A stretch of DNA of 64,000 nt from Fistulifera solaris. Its lineage: Eukaryota; Bacillariophyta; Bacillariophyceae; Naviculales; Stauroneidaceae. Below the pieces are notes generated by a model. The model was not told the DNA's origin. It saw only the letters and a program-made list of their open reading frames with translations, and ran no database searches. The DNA is taken from positions 792,001-856,000 of the forward strand of contig AP026135.1 in the NCBI GenBank assembly GCA_030295235.1, read 5' to 3'. Position numbers and translations under genes: made by a program. Of the stretch, positions 31,228 through 41,929 are shown in pieces. Position 1 is the stretch's first letter. Each line of letters opens with the position of its first letter.

Positions 31228-34200
31228 TCAAACCACAAACTCTTGGAGGGGACGTTTTTGGCCGGCAAGGGGTCGAGCCGATCCGCAAGCCATGCACTTA
31301 CGACGTGAGATTTTGTTATGCAGGGTGCACGAAACACACGCCCACTCGTTGGAAGACGGTTGGCTCTCTTGACTGAACTCGGTAGACGACTGAGTCGCGG
31401 CTTCTGTGGGGCTGCGTTTTCCTTATTGAGCTGATTCTTGTTTCCCTTCTTTGCAATTGAGCCTGCTGAATCATCGCTAATGTCTATCGCAACTGTACCA
31501 CTGCCTTTCTTCTCATATAATGCATCACCGTCCTCGCCTTCGTTGTTATGGTCTGCTAGGAAAGCACAACGTCTCGAATCGTCGTGCTTCCGTCCTTGAA
31601 ACTTGTTTTCATTTCTTTTCTGATCATTAGTTGGCCGAGTCGCCCCACAAGCATTGCATTTTGTGCGTGAAGTTTTGTTGTGTAGTGTGCACGACAGGCA
31701 AAACCACTCGTCTGAATCAAGTTGACTTTCCTGGCTGAGCTCAGAAGATGATTGAGTTGAGGGTGCTTCCAGGGCTTTACTCTTCTTTTGTAGTTTCTTT
31801 TTTGCAGTGGCGCCTAACGACTCCTCGCCATCGCTGTTGTCCACCGTTAGTGTTCCGCTGCCTTTCTTCTTAGATAAAATTCCCTCACCGATGTCTTTAT
31901 CGGCGGTCTCATGCTGGTCGTCAATCTCACCTGCCTCGTCTTCGTCATCGCTTTCGTTCAGCTCTGAACGGCACCAAGCTCTTCCATAGCTTGGCGCTCT
32001 TCCTCCTCTTGCTGTCGCTCCTGAATGAGACTCCATGTCACCTCTAGGCCAAAAACAAACGAAACGGCGTCACAGCCCCGCATTGCTGCTCGGAAGATAG
32101 GGTCGTCCACGGTATCAGTAGTATGATGATGCGACCAATTACGCATATTCTCTTCATCAGGCATACCAATTTGTTCCTGGTAGTCCTCGCCTCGCTCGTT
32201 ATGTACATTTGCACAGCAACCCAAAACATCTCCCTCATCTTCCTTATCCTTCGTTTCCTCGTCTTCAGGTTTCATACTTAGTAGCGCGGGTACTAGATCT
32301 GTCCAACGCTCCAGCCACCAACATTGCAAGGATCGCGAGGCGTCGGCTATGGCATCTTGTTCGGGTTCCCAAACTTTGATCACATTAGAAAAGATGCGGT
32401 TGACGTCTTTTGCAAACTCCGACACTTTCTTGTAGTACGATTTTACTGGATCCTCGCACGGTTCAAGGCGTTTACGGATCACTTGAAAGTCCATTGGTTG
32501 CTTGACCAACTTTTCGTACTCATCCTTTGTTTTACCGTGTTCCGTAGGATCCAGCATTTTCAAAAACATTGCTGCCTCCGGAAGCTGGCACATCTCCTCC
32601 AAAAGTGATCGGCAAGCATCGAGTTGTCGGGGAAGCACTTTCAATGCATCCATTTCAGCACCATCCTGTATAATTTGACACCGATCACATCGAAGTTTGT
32701 CGTGAGTATCTGACGGTGTACCTGTTCTTAGTTTGAACAAGTTGCGCAACTCTTTCGTGCTAAGAGCATTGACTTGCTCTTTGTCGTCGACCACAGACTG
32801 AAGACCCTCTTTGGAGAGCTGGCGTTGAAAGATTTTCTCCTCGACGGTACCTGTTGCCAAGAAGCGATAAGTGAAACAGCGCTTCTTTTGTCCGTCACGC
32901 CAGCATCGAGCAGCCGCCTGAAGAATGGTTAGACGCATTGCTCGTTTAGTTCTGCATGAATTATATTGTGACTTACCTGTTTGTCGACGGCTGGATTCCA
33001 ATCAGGGTCGAAGAGAACTAAACGATTTCCTCCGATGAGATTGAGACCGCTGTTGGAAATTGTAAATAAAAGTGTTTTAGGGGACGTCAATCGTCAGCGC
33101 GGCAGTAAGTTTGACAAGCATACTCACCATCCACCTGCTTTACTCGATAACAGGAAAGCAACCAATGAACTGCTCGGGTCGTTGAACTCGTCCACCATCT
33201 TCTGTCGCTTTTTCATAGAAATGCTGCCATCAAGTCGACAGAATCCCCACGTGTTCTGTTTGCACATGCGGCCGATTAGATCTAACGTCTGAGTGTAGTT
33301 CGAAATGATAACGATCTTGTCATTGCCGTTGCCAGGTTTTCTCATTTCTTTCATAAGACGATACAGCACAAACATTTTCCCCGACCATTCTGGATGAACA
33401 GGGCCATCATTTCGACCGCCGTCGGAAAAGGGCAAAAACTTCGAGACCCCATCGGCACCAGGAGCAGCTGAAGTGACTTTGTCTTCGTCGTCCGTGTATT
33501 TGGCTTTCTTAGCACACGAACGCCCATTGCGTGCAGGACCTGACTTGGTCGACGGATCTTCTTCGGCGATGAGAGACGGATGATTGCACAATTTCATCAG
33601 CATTTGAATCGAAGACAAACAGTTCACTTGTTTTCCATCGAGAACGTGTTGCATATCCTTGCTGTTAACAAGATGTTGATACATGTTCTGCTGAATCTCC
33701 GTGAGGTTACAGCAGACCACTTGAACAAGCTTTGGAGGGAGATGCTGAGCGTTCAACGTGTTGACACGACGAAGGATGAACTCATTTACAATGGTGCTCA
33801 TATCATTCTGGATTTGCATCATCTTGCGTTTCTGCTCTTCGGTTGCATCAGGCTCACGACCACGTAGAATAGGGAAGAGCATTCTTCGACGAAATTCTTC
33901 CGCCGTACCCAGGATTCCTGGATTCGTAAAGTCCACCATCGCAAAAAAACTCGCTCAAGTCATTCTGCATGGGAGTACCAGTCAAGAGCACGCGGCGTTT
34001 GACTGGCAGAGAATTGAGCGCTCGGCTGGTCTGATTATCACTATTTTTGAGTCGATGAGCTTCGTCGCACACCAGTAAATCACAACAGTCTTTGAATTTT
34101 ATCATTCGAGGGGCATGAGTTCGAATGCACTCGTAGCTTGCGACAAGGATATTGTTGATTTTCGTCTTACAAAAACTATCAATGTTGCTTTCAATCGTCT

Positions 34201-35121
34201 TGCGGTCTCCTTCTGCTAAGGCCATGACTTTGACGGCATTTGGTCCAAGCCATTTCACAAACTCGTTTGCCCAGTTCTTGACCAAGGAGCACGGGCAAAC
34301 TACGACAACCCTCTTAGCGGTCGCTTCGCCGTTGGCTGTAATGCTCGTTTTCAACAGAGTGTAAATCAAAGTAACAGATTGAAGCGTTTTTCCCAAACCC
34401 ATGTCTGTTGGGCGAGAGGGCAACAATGAGACCACTATTTTAACTGTTTGTTGTTGAGATACATAGATAGGAACGTACCATCAGCGAGAATGCATCCATT
34501 TCCTTTAAAGGTTCTTAAACCCATAACGCATTGATACATGAAAAGCACACCTTCCCTTTGATGCGGTCGTAACCATTTCGCCAACACAGGAGGTACGAAG
34601 ACGTCTTGCTTATTGTAAGCTTCTTTTGGAGCAGCTTTGACGATGGTGACTTCTTCGTCTATACCGTGCTCGTCGGGTCGCATTTCTTTTAACAGCGTCG
34701 GAGGTAATCCTTTCGCCTCAACTCCTTCGTTGTGGGGACTTCTCCACAAAAGCAGCGGTTCAAACGGGCGTTCTTCGTTCTCTTCTTCCTCTTCATCATC
34801 ACTACAGTCCGTTCCCGATTCACCGTGATCTTTCGGTTTCTCGGGTGCCTTGAAATGCAATCCTCGTCCCGCCCGCGCGAGTAACTTTGCCATTCCATCC
34901 ATACGACGACGTTGCCCCAAACTACTTCTTCGAAGCGCTAGATCCGCCGCCTGATTGCGTCGCTTCTGAAAAGGTCGCTGAAAGGGCTTTTGCAGACCTA
35001 CCAATCCCACAAAAAGCGGCGCTTGTCGTACGACCAGCTTTGCCCCGGGTCGGAAAAGTGACGATGATTTCTTCACGACGGCATTGCATTTTTCCGTTTG
35101 TTGCCGATGAATGACTTTCAT
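31228..35121 (-). CDS. RAD54-like SNF2 DNA translocase fused to a bromodomain and two RanBP2-type zinc fingers
   Basis: Exons 34479-35121, 33128-34404, 32977-33049 and 31228-32917, GT-AG introns of 74, 78 and 59 nt. The first part is RAD54: [46 protein letters not shown], the second lobe [23 protein letters not shown]54 remodels chromatin and drives Rad51 strand exchange. Beyond the usual RAD54 end comes a bromodomain-like segment ([42 protein letters not shown]), acidic linkers, and two RanBP2 fingers, [21 protein letters not shown] and [21 protein letters not shown], each preceded by a similar Ser/Gln/Glu stretch. Three single-base frame breaks are inferred: T7 (A7 on plus) at 33943-33949, near 31960-31966 and near 31401-31415. 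Without the latter two the bromodomain and fingers would be separated. Confidence 0.82.
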
Positions 35122-35549
35122 CTTATGACTGTGTCCTCTGCCAAGTTGTTTCTCTCAGACTGCAAGAGGTGGTGTGATTTGATATCTCTTTGCGGCTATT
35201 CGTTCTTGTCGACCATGTCAAGGTGCGCCTAGTTCTGCAATGTTGGCATCAAAGAATGAAGGGACTCGTTTGCGCAGCCAGCTGAGTTGGACTTAGGTAC
35301 AAGTACAAAGGCAACGGATGAATACGCCTCGTCATTTTTGGCGCAATCTTTTCAGTCAAGAAATGACGGGATTGAAGGCAACTGAACTCGTCTGGCCATC
35401 CGTCCCAAAAAACGTTCACTTTCCATCGCCGACCTTAAGGAAAACGCGTTCCATTACACCGCCAAGGTGAAAGAAGTTTCCATTATTCGGGGGAACACTA
35501 AAAGAACCTCCTTCTTTTCCATACCGATACCTCGTCTTTTCATCCCAGA
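35122..35549. other. intergenic region between divergent genes
   Basis: Shared 5' flank of the RAD54-like gene (minus) and the dihydrouridine synthase gene (plus). No supported feature. Confidence 0.5.
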
Positions 35550-36950
35550 ATGAAAGAAGAAGCGGGCGGGAGGTCGCGCAACGTCAAAGAGCTTCATGTA
35601 GCTCCGATGCTCGATGTGACCAACCGAGATTTCCGTTATTTGGTTCGTTTACTGACCAAACGAGCTGTTCTGTGGACCGAAATGGTAGTGGATGACACGT
35701 TGGTCTTTGGTGACACGGATATGGTGAAAAATCATTATCTGGAGTTTGATGAAGCTGAACACCCTCTTGTATGTCAGATAGGATCATCCGGCTATAATCT
35801 CGAGTGGACGGAGGAGGCATCGAAGAAAGTACGCGACGCGGGATATGATGAAATCAATCTCAATGCGGAATGTCCCAGTAATAAAGTGGCGGTTCGGCGC
35901 CAATTCGGAGCAGCATTGATGAAAAAGCCAGACATTTCTTCCAGTATCCTGAACACCATGAGGTGTGTGGAAAATAACATTCCGGTTTCCATCAAGATGA
36001 GAATTGCCATTGATGAAATTGACGCACAAGACTTTCTTTATGAGTACATCAAACACTTAGTAGAAGAATGCGGATGTCGTCGGTTTTATCTGCACTCGCG
36101 GAAAGTCTACACGGACGGGCGTTATAGGCCACTACAAAATCGAAATGTGCCTCCACTCAACTTTCCGTCCGTGTATAACGTGTGTCGACAGTTTCCAGAA
36201 TGTGACTTCTGGATCAATGGAGGTATACGGACGATTGAACACGCCAAAGCCATTTGTTTTGGAGAAAGGATAGATGGAGAGCCTTGTGAAGGAGAATCGG
36301 TAGTTCTTCTAGGGCACGGAAATTTTCCTTGTAGGTTATGCAATGAGAGCAACGGATCTTGCATTGCTCCTCCTTCAATTGTACCAGAAAATTTGAGAGG
36401 TTGTTTAATAGGACGCGCCGCCATGGAAAATCCTGCCGTGCTTGCTGATGTCGATCGCTATTTCTATGGAGAAGAAAGCAATCCAGCTCAGAACCGACGT
36501 CAAGTTCTGCTACGTTATGCTGACTATCTCTCGCGGCGGTATCCGAAGCGTTGTTGCGACTCGGATCCCCGCGTGTCGACGGTTAATGCTCCTATAATAT
36601 ATGATCTGATTCATGATAGACTGTGTCAAATCTGCGGGGCGGAGGATGAATATGTCGATGGAGGTGCCGAGCTTCGAGAATTACGAATTGCAAAGCCTGT
36701 GATAGATCTAGCTATGAAGCCTGTACTGGGAATGTTTTATGGTGTAAAAGGTGGACAGAAACGATGGCGCCAGATCTGTCACGAAGTGTCCTGTGACACG
36801 CACATACGAAACTGTGGTCCGGCATATGTATTGCGAAAGGCGGTCGAACAAATGAATCCATTACTCCTGGATAAGGATTTTGAGTTATGCAGCGATGAAT
36901 CGAAAGGCGATGTAAATAGTAATATCCTCGTCCATGATGACGATGAATGA
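35550..36950 (+). CDS. tRNA-dihydrouridine synthase, DusA-like
   Basis: FMN-dependent enzyme reducing uridines in the D-loop of tRNA. From ATG 35550, 466 residues, unbroken. Motifs: APMLDVTNRDFRYL, WTEMVVDD, CQIGSS, NLNAECPSNKV with the catalytic Cys, FGAALMKKP, SIKMRIAID, FYLHSRK, WINGGI and LIGRAAMENPAVL. This matches DusA (tRNA U20/U20a) better than DusB or Dus3. The length exceeds DusA by over 100 residues: a Cys-containing insertion of about 45 residues (NFPCRLCNESNGSC) sits between INGGIRTIEHA and the GRAAMENP motif, and a second short Cys pair (LCQICGAEDEY) follows it. Confidence 0.9.
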   Translation: MKEEAGGRSRNVKELHVAPMLDVTNRDFRYLVRLLTKRAVLWTEMVVDDTLVFGDTDMVKNHYLEFDEAEHPLVCQIGSSGYNLEWTEEASKKVRDAGYDEINLNAECPSNKVAVRRQFGAALMKKPDISSSILNTMRCVENNIPVSIKMRIAIDEIDAQDFLYEYIKHLVEECGCRRFYLHSRKVYTDGRYRPLQNRNVPPLNFPSVYNVCRQFPECDFWINGGIRTIEHAKAICFGERIDGEPCEGESVVLLGHGNFPCRLCNESNGSCIAPPSIVPENLRGCLIGRAAMENPAVLADVDRYFYGEESNPAQNRRQVLLRYADYLSRRYPKRCCDSDPRVSTVNAPIIYDLIHDRLCQICGAEDEYVDGGAELRELRIAKPVIDLAMKPVLGMFYGVKGGQKRWRQICHEVSCDTHIRNCGPAYVLRKAVEQMNPLLLDKDFELCSDESKGDVNSNILVHDDDE

Positions 36951-37100
36951 TCATAATGATTCTTGTAATCGGTTTGTATTTGAAGCGCTAGTCGCACGTT
37001 GAGACAAGGATTTTACTTGAGTTTTTTAAAAACTAGTAATCAAAAGTAGTGTAATTTGGTGAGTTATGTATAATCAAATGTTTGCGCCATAGTAACAAGG

Positions 37101-37173
37101 GGACTATTAGCTCAGTAGGTAGAGCGTGCGACTGTTAATCGCAAGGTCGACGGTTCGATCCCGCCATGGTCCG
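37101..37173 (+). tRNA. tRNA-Asn (anticodon GUU)
   Basis: Full cloverleaf in 73 bases: acceptor stem GGACTAT with ATGGTCC (one G-T pair), D-arm GCTC..GAGC, anticodon stem TGCGA/TCGCA around loop CTGTTAA with anticodon GTT, T-arm GACGGTTCGATCCCGCC and discriminator G. Internal A and B boxes are intact, no intron, and no encoded CCA. It stands between the dihydrouridine synthase and ribosomal protein genes. Confidence 0.97.
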
Positions 37174-37176
37174 CTC

Positions 37177-37181
37177 TTTTT
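37177..37181 (+). terminator. RNA polymerase III terminator of tRNA-Asn
   Basis: A run of five T starts four bases after the discriminator base of the tRNA, as expected for a Pol III terminator. Confidence 0.8.
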
Positions 37182-37471
37182 GTCACATGTTGAGTCAAGT
37201 CCGACGCAAGCTAAACTCGTGGAAGAAAGATCATCACCAAAACATTTCCTTTTTTCTTTTTAGCAGTTTGCTGTTTATTGTTCATACGCTCACGTTCAAA
37301 CGACTTCAAATTTTCCGTCTGTGTCCTTATTTGCTGCCCACAAATGGAGGCATGGTTGGGCAGAATACTTCAAAAGCTAGAAACGCTACGACACAGGCAC
37401 AGTAAATGGATGTTCAGGTTAAGAGAACAGAGAATACAGAAGAAACTTTGATATTTAGTCTGGTCAATTAT

Positions 37472-37966
37472 TTATTTTTCTGGGATTTCGACTTCGCCAT
37501 CATCGATACCAGCCTGGATGTCACGGGGGCTTTCACCATTGACCGTGCACCCAATACTGTTACAAGTACCAAGGATCTCCTTCACTGTACCAGAGAGCTT
37601 GCGAGCCATGGATCGCTCACGCATCTGACGAGCAATGTCGATGACCTGGTCGAGAGTCAAGTTTCCGTTGTGCTTGACGTTCTTGACCTTCTTACGGTCA
37701 CGAACGGGCTCGTTCAAAGCCTTCATGACCAAGGAGGACGAGGAAGGGATCATCGAAACGGTTGCCTGACGGTTCACAACAGTCAACTTGACGGTAACGT
37801 TCAAACCTTTCCAATCCATGGTGGCTTTCTGGATATCTTCACCGACCTTCTTTGGGGACAAACCCAAGGGACCGATCTTAGGAGCAAGGGAAGATGCAGA
37901 ACCGACTTCACCGCCGACGGTTCGCATGATCACGATTTTAACATCATCACTAGGAGGAGGGCCCAT
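37472..37966 (-). CDS. RPL12: 60S ribosomal protein uL11 (L12)
   Basis: Forms the stalk base of the large cytosolic ribosomal subunit with rRNA and the P0 complex. 164 residues from ATG 37964-37966, the usual eukaryotic length. Recognisable are MGPPPSDD, the N-terminal domain [37 protein letters not shown], and the C-terminal RNA-binding domain [20 protein letters not shown]. Intronless within the coding region and unbroken. Confidence 0.97.
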   Translation of the reverse strand: MGPPPSDDVKIVIMRTVGGEVGSASSLAPKIGPLGLSPKKVGEDIQKATMDWKGLNVTVKLTVVNRQATVSMIPSSSSLVMKALNEPVRDRKKVKNVKHNGNLTLDQVIDIARQMRERSMARKLSGTVKEILGTCNSIGCTVNGESPRDIQAGIDDGEVEIPEK

Positions 37967-38970
37967 GTTGTTTATAGACGATGATCTGTAATTTCAGAAC
38001 GACGACAACCCTTGCTGTAAATTATCTGAACTCTTCTAGCATGTAGAAAGAAGTATGATCATTTTGTTGTTGGTTGAGAGCCATGCACCAATTTCCATCT
38101 GTTTTTCAGTAATCAGGTAAGTTGTTTGATTTCGCCCGTCCTTGCACCGTTGCCTTTGAACTGTAATCTCTAATCTCTAATCGAGGTCGAGAGTCCTGTT
38201 TATTACTGGACCAAGACGTGTATCCTTACCTCTGTTGTAGGTAGAAGTACTGGTAGGACTCTCGCTCTCCCGTCTGTGTCTCGAACATAAACAGTATACA
38301 GTGTAAGGTTACAGTTCAAGTAGTTGTTGAAGTGCAAACTGTCGAACGAAGCCCCAAGCCCATTTTTTTCCTTTCCATACTGTCTACTTGCGCCTTGTAA
38401 ACCTGCATTTTGCATGGCAAAGCTGGCGAAACGACTTGCGGGCTTGGGGTTTGTGGCTTGTGGGTAGGGATGTGGGATGTGAAAACGGGTGTGACTATCT
38501 AACGATTAATTTGACTTAAAGACTGTGGGATGTATGCAACGTGTGTGGTTATTATTTATTATACCAGGTACCCAAAACGAACAAGAAAATAAAGAATATT
38601 TTTTGATTTAAATGTGTCAAGTACAATTTCTACGTTCTTTGAACTAGTTGGATTTTTGAATAGCTACGCCGCTTTGCCCCTTGGTCTTAAAGTCACTGGG
38701 ATCAAATCAAAGATCGAAGGTAGAAAGACACGGGAACGCACCTCTCCTTACCAGGTACGGAGTAGTACATTTCTCTACAGGAGCCTACTTCAAAGTACAC
38801 AATTTCCCGCACCTTCCACAGTTCTCCAACACTCGTCCTCTTCTAGCTTCAAGTGTCAAGTGTCAAACTGTGGCGCACTTTCTTTCCTTTACCTCATTAA
38901 TTTATGCTGCACAGTTAAAAAACAAGCTTGCCTACTTCCCAACTCACCAACGAGAAAGCAATTTTTTTAA
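37967..38970. other. 1-kb intergenic region
   Basis: 5' flanks of uL11 (minus) and the U-box gene (plus). An ATACCAGGTACCC word is near 38560 and TTACCAGGTACGG near 38749. Short frames upstream of the U-box gene lack conservation. Promoter of a highly expressed ribosomal gene should lie at its left end, but I see no named element. Confidence 0.5.
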
Positions 38971-39363
38971 ATGTCAGTCGATATGGAGTTCAACCATGAA
39001 ATCATTCAGGTTCCAAATGCTTACATCTGCCCGATAACGCTCAATATAATGTCGCATCCTCTTGTCTCTAAAACGGGGAAGCATTATGAACGATCTGCCA
39101 TAATAGCGTGGCTAGTGAAGTCCAACACATGCCCCTTGACACGCCAGCCACTTTATCTCTCGCATCTTATTTCCGACCGGGCATTGGAAGAAGAACTAAA
39201 GCGTTTCAAAGAAAGACATGAGATCGCTCTGGATGAGGACCACGAAGAAGCAGATCCGTGTCACAACGATGCAAAGATGCTGTCTGTGCCATCGCTAGCT
39301 ATTCCTACCGAAAGCAGAGAAAAACTCTTCGGCGATACCAGTCTGAGCGTATTCATCGTATGA
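38971..39363 (+). CDS. small U-box protein, probable E3 ubiquitin ligase
   Basis: 130 residues from ATG 38971. A U-box occupies residues about 15-85: AYICPITLNIMSHPLVSKTG, HYERSAIIAWL, CPLTRQPL and LISDRALEEELKRF. The box recruits E2 ubiquitin-conjugating enzymes without zinc. No substrate-binding repeat (ARM, TPR, WD) is attached; the short tail is acidic and featureless. Such minimal U-box proteins may work with a separate adaptor. Unbroken and intronless. Confidence 0.85.
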   Translation: MSVDMEFNHEIIQVPNAYICPITLNIMSHPLVSKTGKHYERSAIIAWLVKSNTCPLTRQPLYLSHLISDRALEEELKRFKERHEIALDEDHEEADPCHNDAKMLSVPSLAIPTESREKLFGDTSLSVFIV

Positions 39364-39483
39364 TACGGGCTGCCTTGAGTTGAAAACAGTGAAGGTAGTT
39401 TTAAGGTTTTAGCCGGTCTTTGGCATTTTTTAACACCAGTGTTACCGTAGCTTCTAGTACCTGAGGGGCTCGTTTAATTAGCT

Positions 39484-41360
39484 TTACAATTCTTCATCGT
39501 CGTCTTCCTCGTCATTTACGCTGTCGAACTCGTCTGGCTCAAACAACGAATCATAGAAGCAATTTGGAGGATCTTTCACGAAGAATCGGTGATCTATGCC
39601 ACGCGGCGGCAATGCAATCACTTCACTTGAAACACAGGGTAGAGATTCCCACGCTGGAGTTATAGTCGGCACCAGCGATGCTATTGCAATGCTTTCTACT
39701 TCGGGATCGTTTTTACTTTTGCCGCAATATCCCTCTAATAATTGATGCACCCATAAGTGCTCCTCCGTGGCTGGCGGTAAAATCCCACATGGCCCATATA
39801 ATTTTTGTTCTTTCATGCGATCGGGCACATTTCTTGTCCAGAATCCAACCATGAAGGTCAAACGATGTTTAGGCTCGGAAGCTTGCGTCGCCCTAGAAAA
39901 AAGATCCGAAGTGTCCACATCCGAAATGAATCGAACCTTGTTATCCTTGGGACTCGATTTACCAGCACAAGGTAAGACACCATGGAGCCTGTTACCTGGA
40001 AAGAGGAGAAAGCTATTGTCACGAGGTTCGTTTTTCCAAGCAAATGGGGCAACCTCTTTAGAATCAGGTGACTGATTCAAAACAATAGTAGCTCCTCCAC
40101 CTTGGCAACCCCCGGTAAGGTACAGGACTGAAGACAAGATAGGATGCGTTACTTCTTTGTCTTGTGAAAGAATAGCTTCGTCCGTATCGAAATGCAGATT
40201 GTGGCCCAGATTTGCTTGAATGGGTCGGGTGTGAACCCACCACTCAGCGCCGAAAATGTTTACATCTTGTTGATTATATTTAGCAAGCTCGCACTTCGCT
40301 AGTGGCAGCAAATGTCTCACAATGACATCTTCGATCAAATTGTTGGGTTCTTGTGACTCGTTAATATCCATGAAGTAAGAATAGTATCCTCGCTTGTTGT
40401 AGCCACTTTCCTTCCAGTACGGAGCTTCCGGGGCGAACACTGTGCACAGCCGTTCATACAAAGTCTTAGGTAGCACATTTCCCTTTTCTTTTCCATAAAC
40501 GACGACTTCACTTGAAGAAGAATCATCTACCTTAGCATTGATGCCGTTCCAAAGGTTCGGGTGGAGTCGATGGGTCACCGCAAAGTACTTTAAATGGTGC
40601 TTTGCATCATCATGAAAACCCCAAGGTTGATAAGATCATCGCAGCCATAAAACGCGCAGTGCTTTCTACGTCCGATTGAGTCCAATATCCGTCGTTCTCT
40701 GCCTGTTCCTTATCTAAGCTACTCACTTCATTATCATTTTCATCTTCGCTACCGTCGTCATCCGTTGCCCATTCAACCCCAGTGACTTGATTCAAAAGGA
40801 GCAGCTCTATCCATTCCGACAATAATTCATCGGTTTGATCCTGCTTTTCCAAGAGATTAATTGCATGACTTCTTACAGCAGTCGCACATTCGGCTGCTTT
40901 ATCGTAGGCTGCCGCAATTCGGGTGGTATCGTCGGTCGTCGTGCTTATAATTTGCATACGACAAGCATTTGCCAGAATAGACCACATCGAAGCATAAAAG
41001 GGGAAGAGACGCAAGCACTCCACAAAATGTTCCTGGATCTTTATTTCCAACGTGGCGTCTTTCGACTCCAAAAAATGCGATAAGAACGAATCGGCAAGAT
41101 TCCCATGGGCCACACTGGCGAGCACTGGGAGTAACGTCTTTCGCGAATTCAGTGATACCAAATCGCACACGGGGTCTATTTCTCCAATCAATTCCAGAAT
41201 TTCCTGTAGTTCGTCAATATCGCCGTTTCCATCGTCGTCGCAGGAATCTAGGTAATCACGAAAGTGTTGCCAGACTTCATCGAGAAGAGCTACATCATGT
41301 TCCTCTACGCGTTTCTTTTTTTGCGTCGGGTCCACCAGTAGAATCGCTTTTCTGTTTCAT
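39484..41360 (-). CDS. 2-oxoglutarate/Fe(II) oxygenase-like protein with helical N-terminal extension
   Basis: About 620 residues. The C-terminal half has the double-stranded beta-helix signature: HFD in GHNLHFDTDEAIL, a distal His in PGNRLHGVLP and an Arg in KHRLTFMVGFW, suggesting a hydroxylase. The N-terminal third has an acidic DDDGNGDIDELQ stretch, EF-hand-like, and helices (FPFYASMWSILANACRM) reminiscent of TPR pairs. Start is taken as ATG 41358-41360 (MKQKSDSTGG), which needs the T7 run at 41316-41322 (plus strand) read as six; the oxygenase half needs the A4 at 40615-40618 read as three (LGFHDDAKHHLKYF). With these the frame is open throughout. Substrate unknown. Confidence 0.7.
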
Positions 41361-41929
41361 TTTGGTAGCTTCATCGATGAAAACGATGGTTGGAGTGTAT
41401 GTAAGCTATTTTAAGATCAAGAGGCTTGACCACAGAAAGATACCGAAGAAAAAGATGCCGATGATCGCAAGAAATAAACGGACGAAAAAAGATGGAAAAA
41501 TAATGGGTGCGCTGTGCGCGTACGTCGGCCTGACACCGTGATTAGGTTCGACGGACCGGGATTCAATCCAATTGGCTGTCCCTTTTTCAACGGACGTGTC
41601 TCACAAAATATTTCGTTCGCAACGGGTGCACTTTTCTCCAGGCTGGATGTGGTTCTGTACTTAGGGAAGTAAATTAGATCAGAATATTTATTTTGTGATT
41701 ATGCGACAGAATGACATTATTTACATAGAAAGCTTTGTTTTGCGCCGCACCGCAAGAACACTATTATTTTACATGTGGAGGTGGATTGTTAGAGCGAAAA
41801 CTCCACACACTCTCTTTGCGCGACGTTTGTAACAATCATCATTGGTGTTCGTGTGATTCATTGTTATTTACGTTATTCAAATCTCAACTCTGTGAAGCGT
41901 GTACTTTACGCAGCGGCTTTGTTTGAGGT
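41361..41929. other. intergenic region between divergent genes
   Basis: Common 5' flank of the oxygenase (minus) and the disordered-protein gene (plus). No supported feature. Confidence 0.5.
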
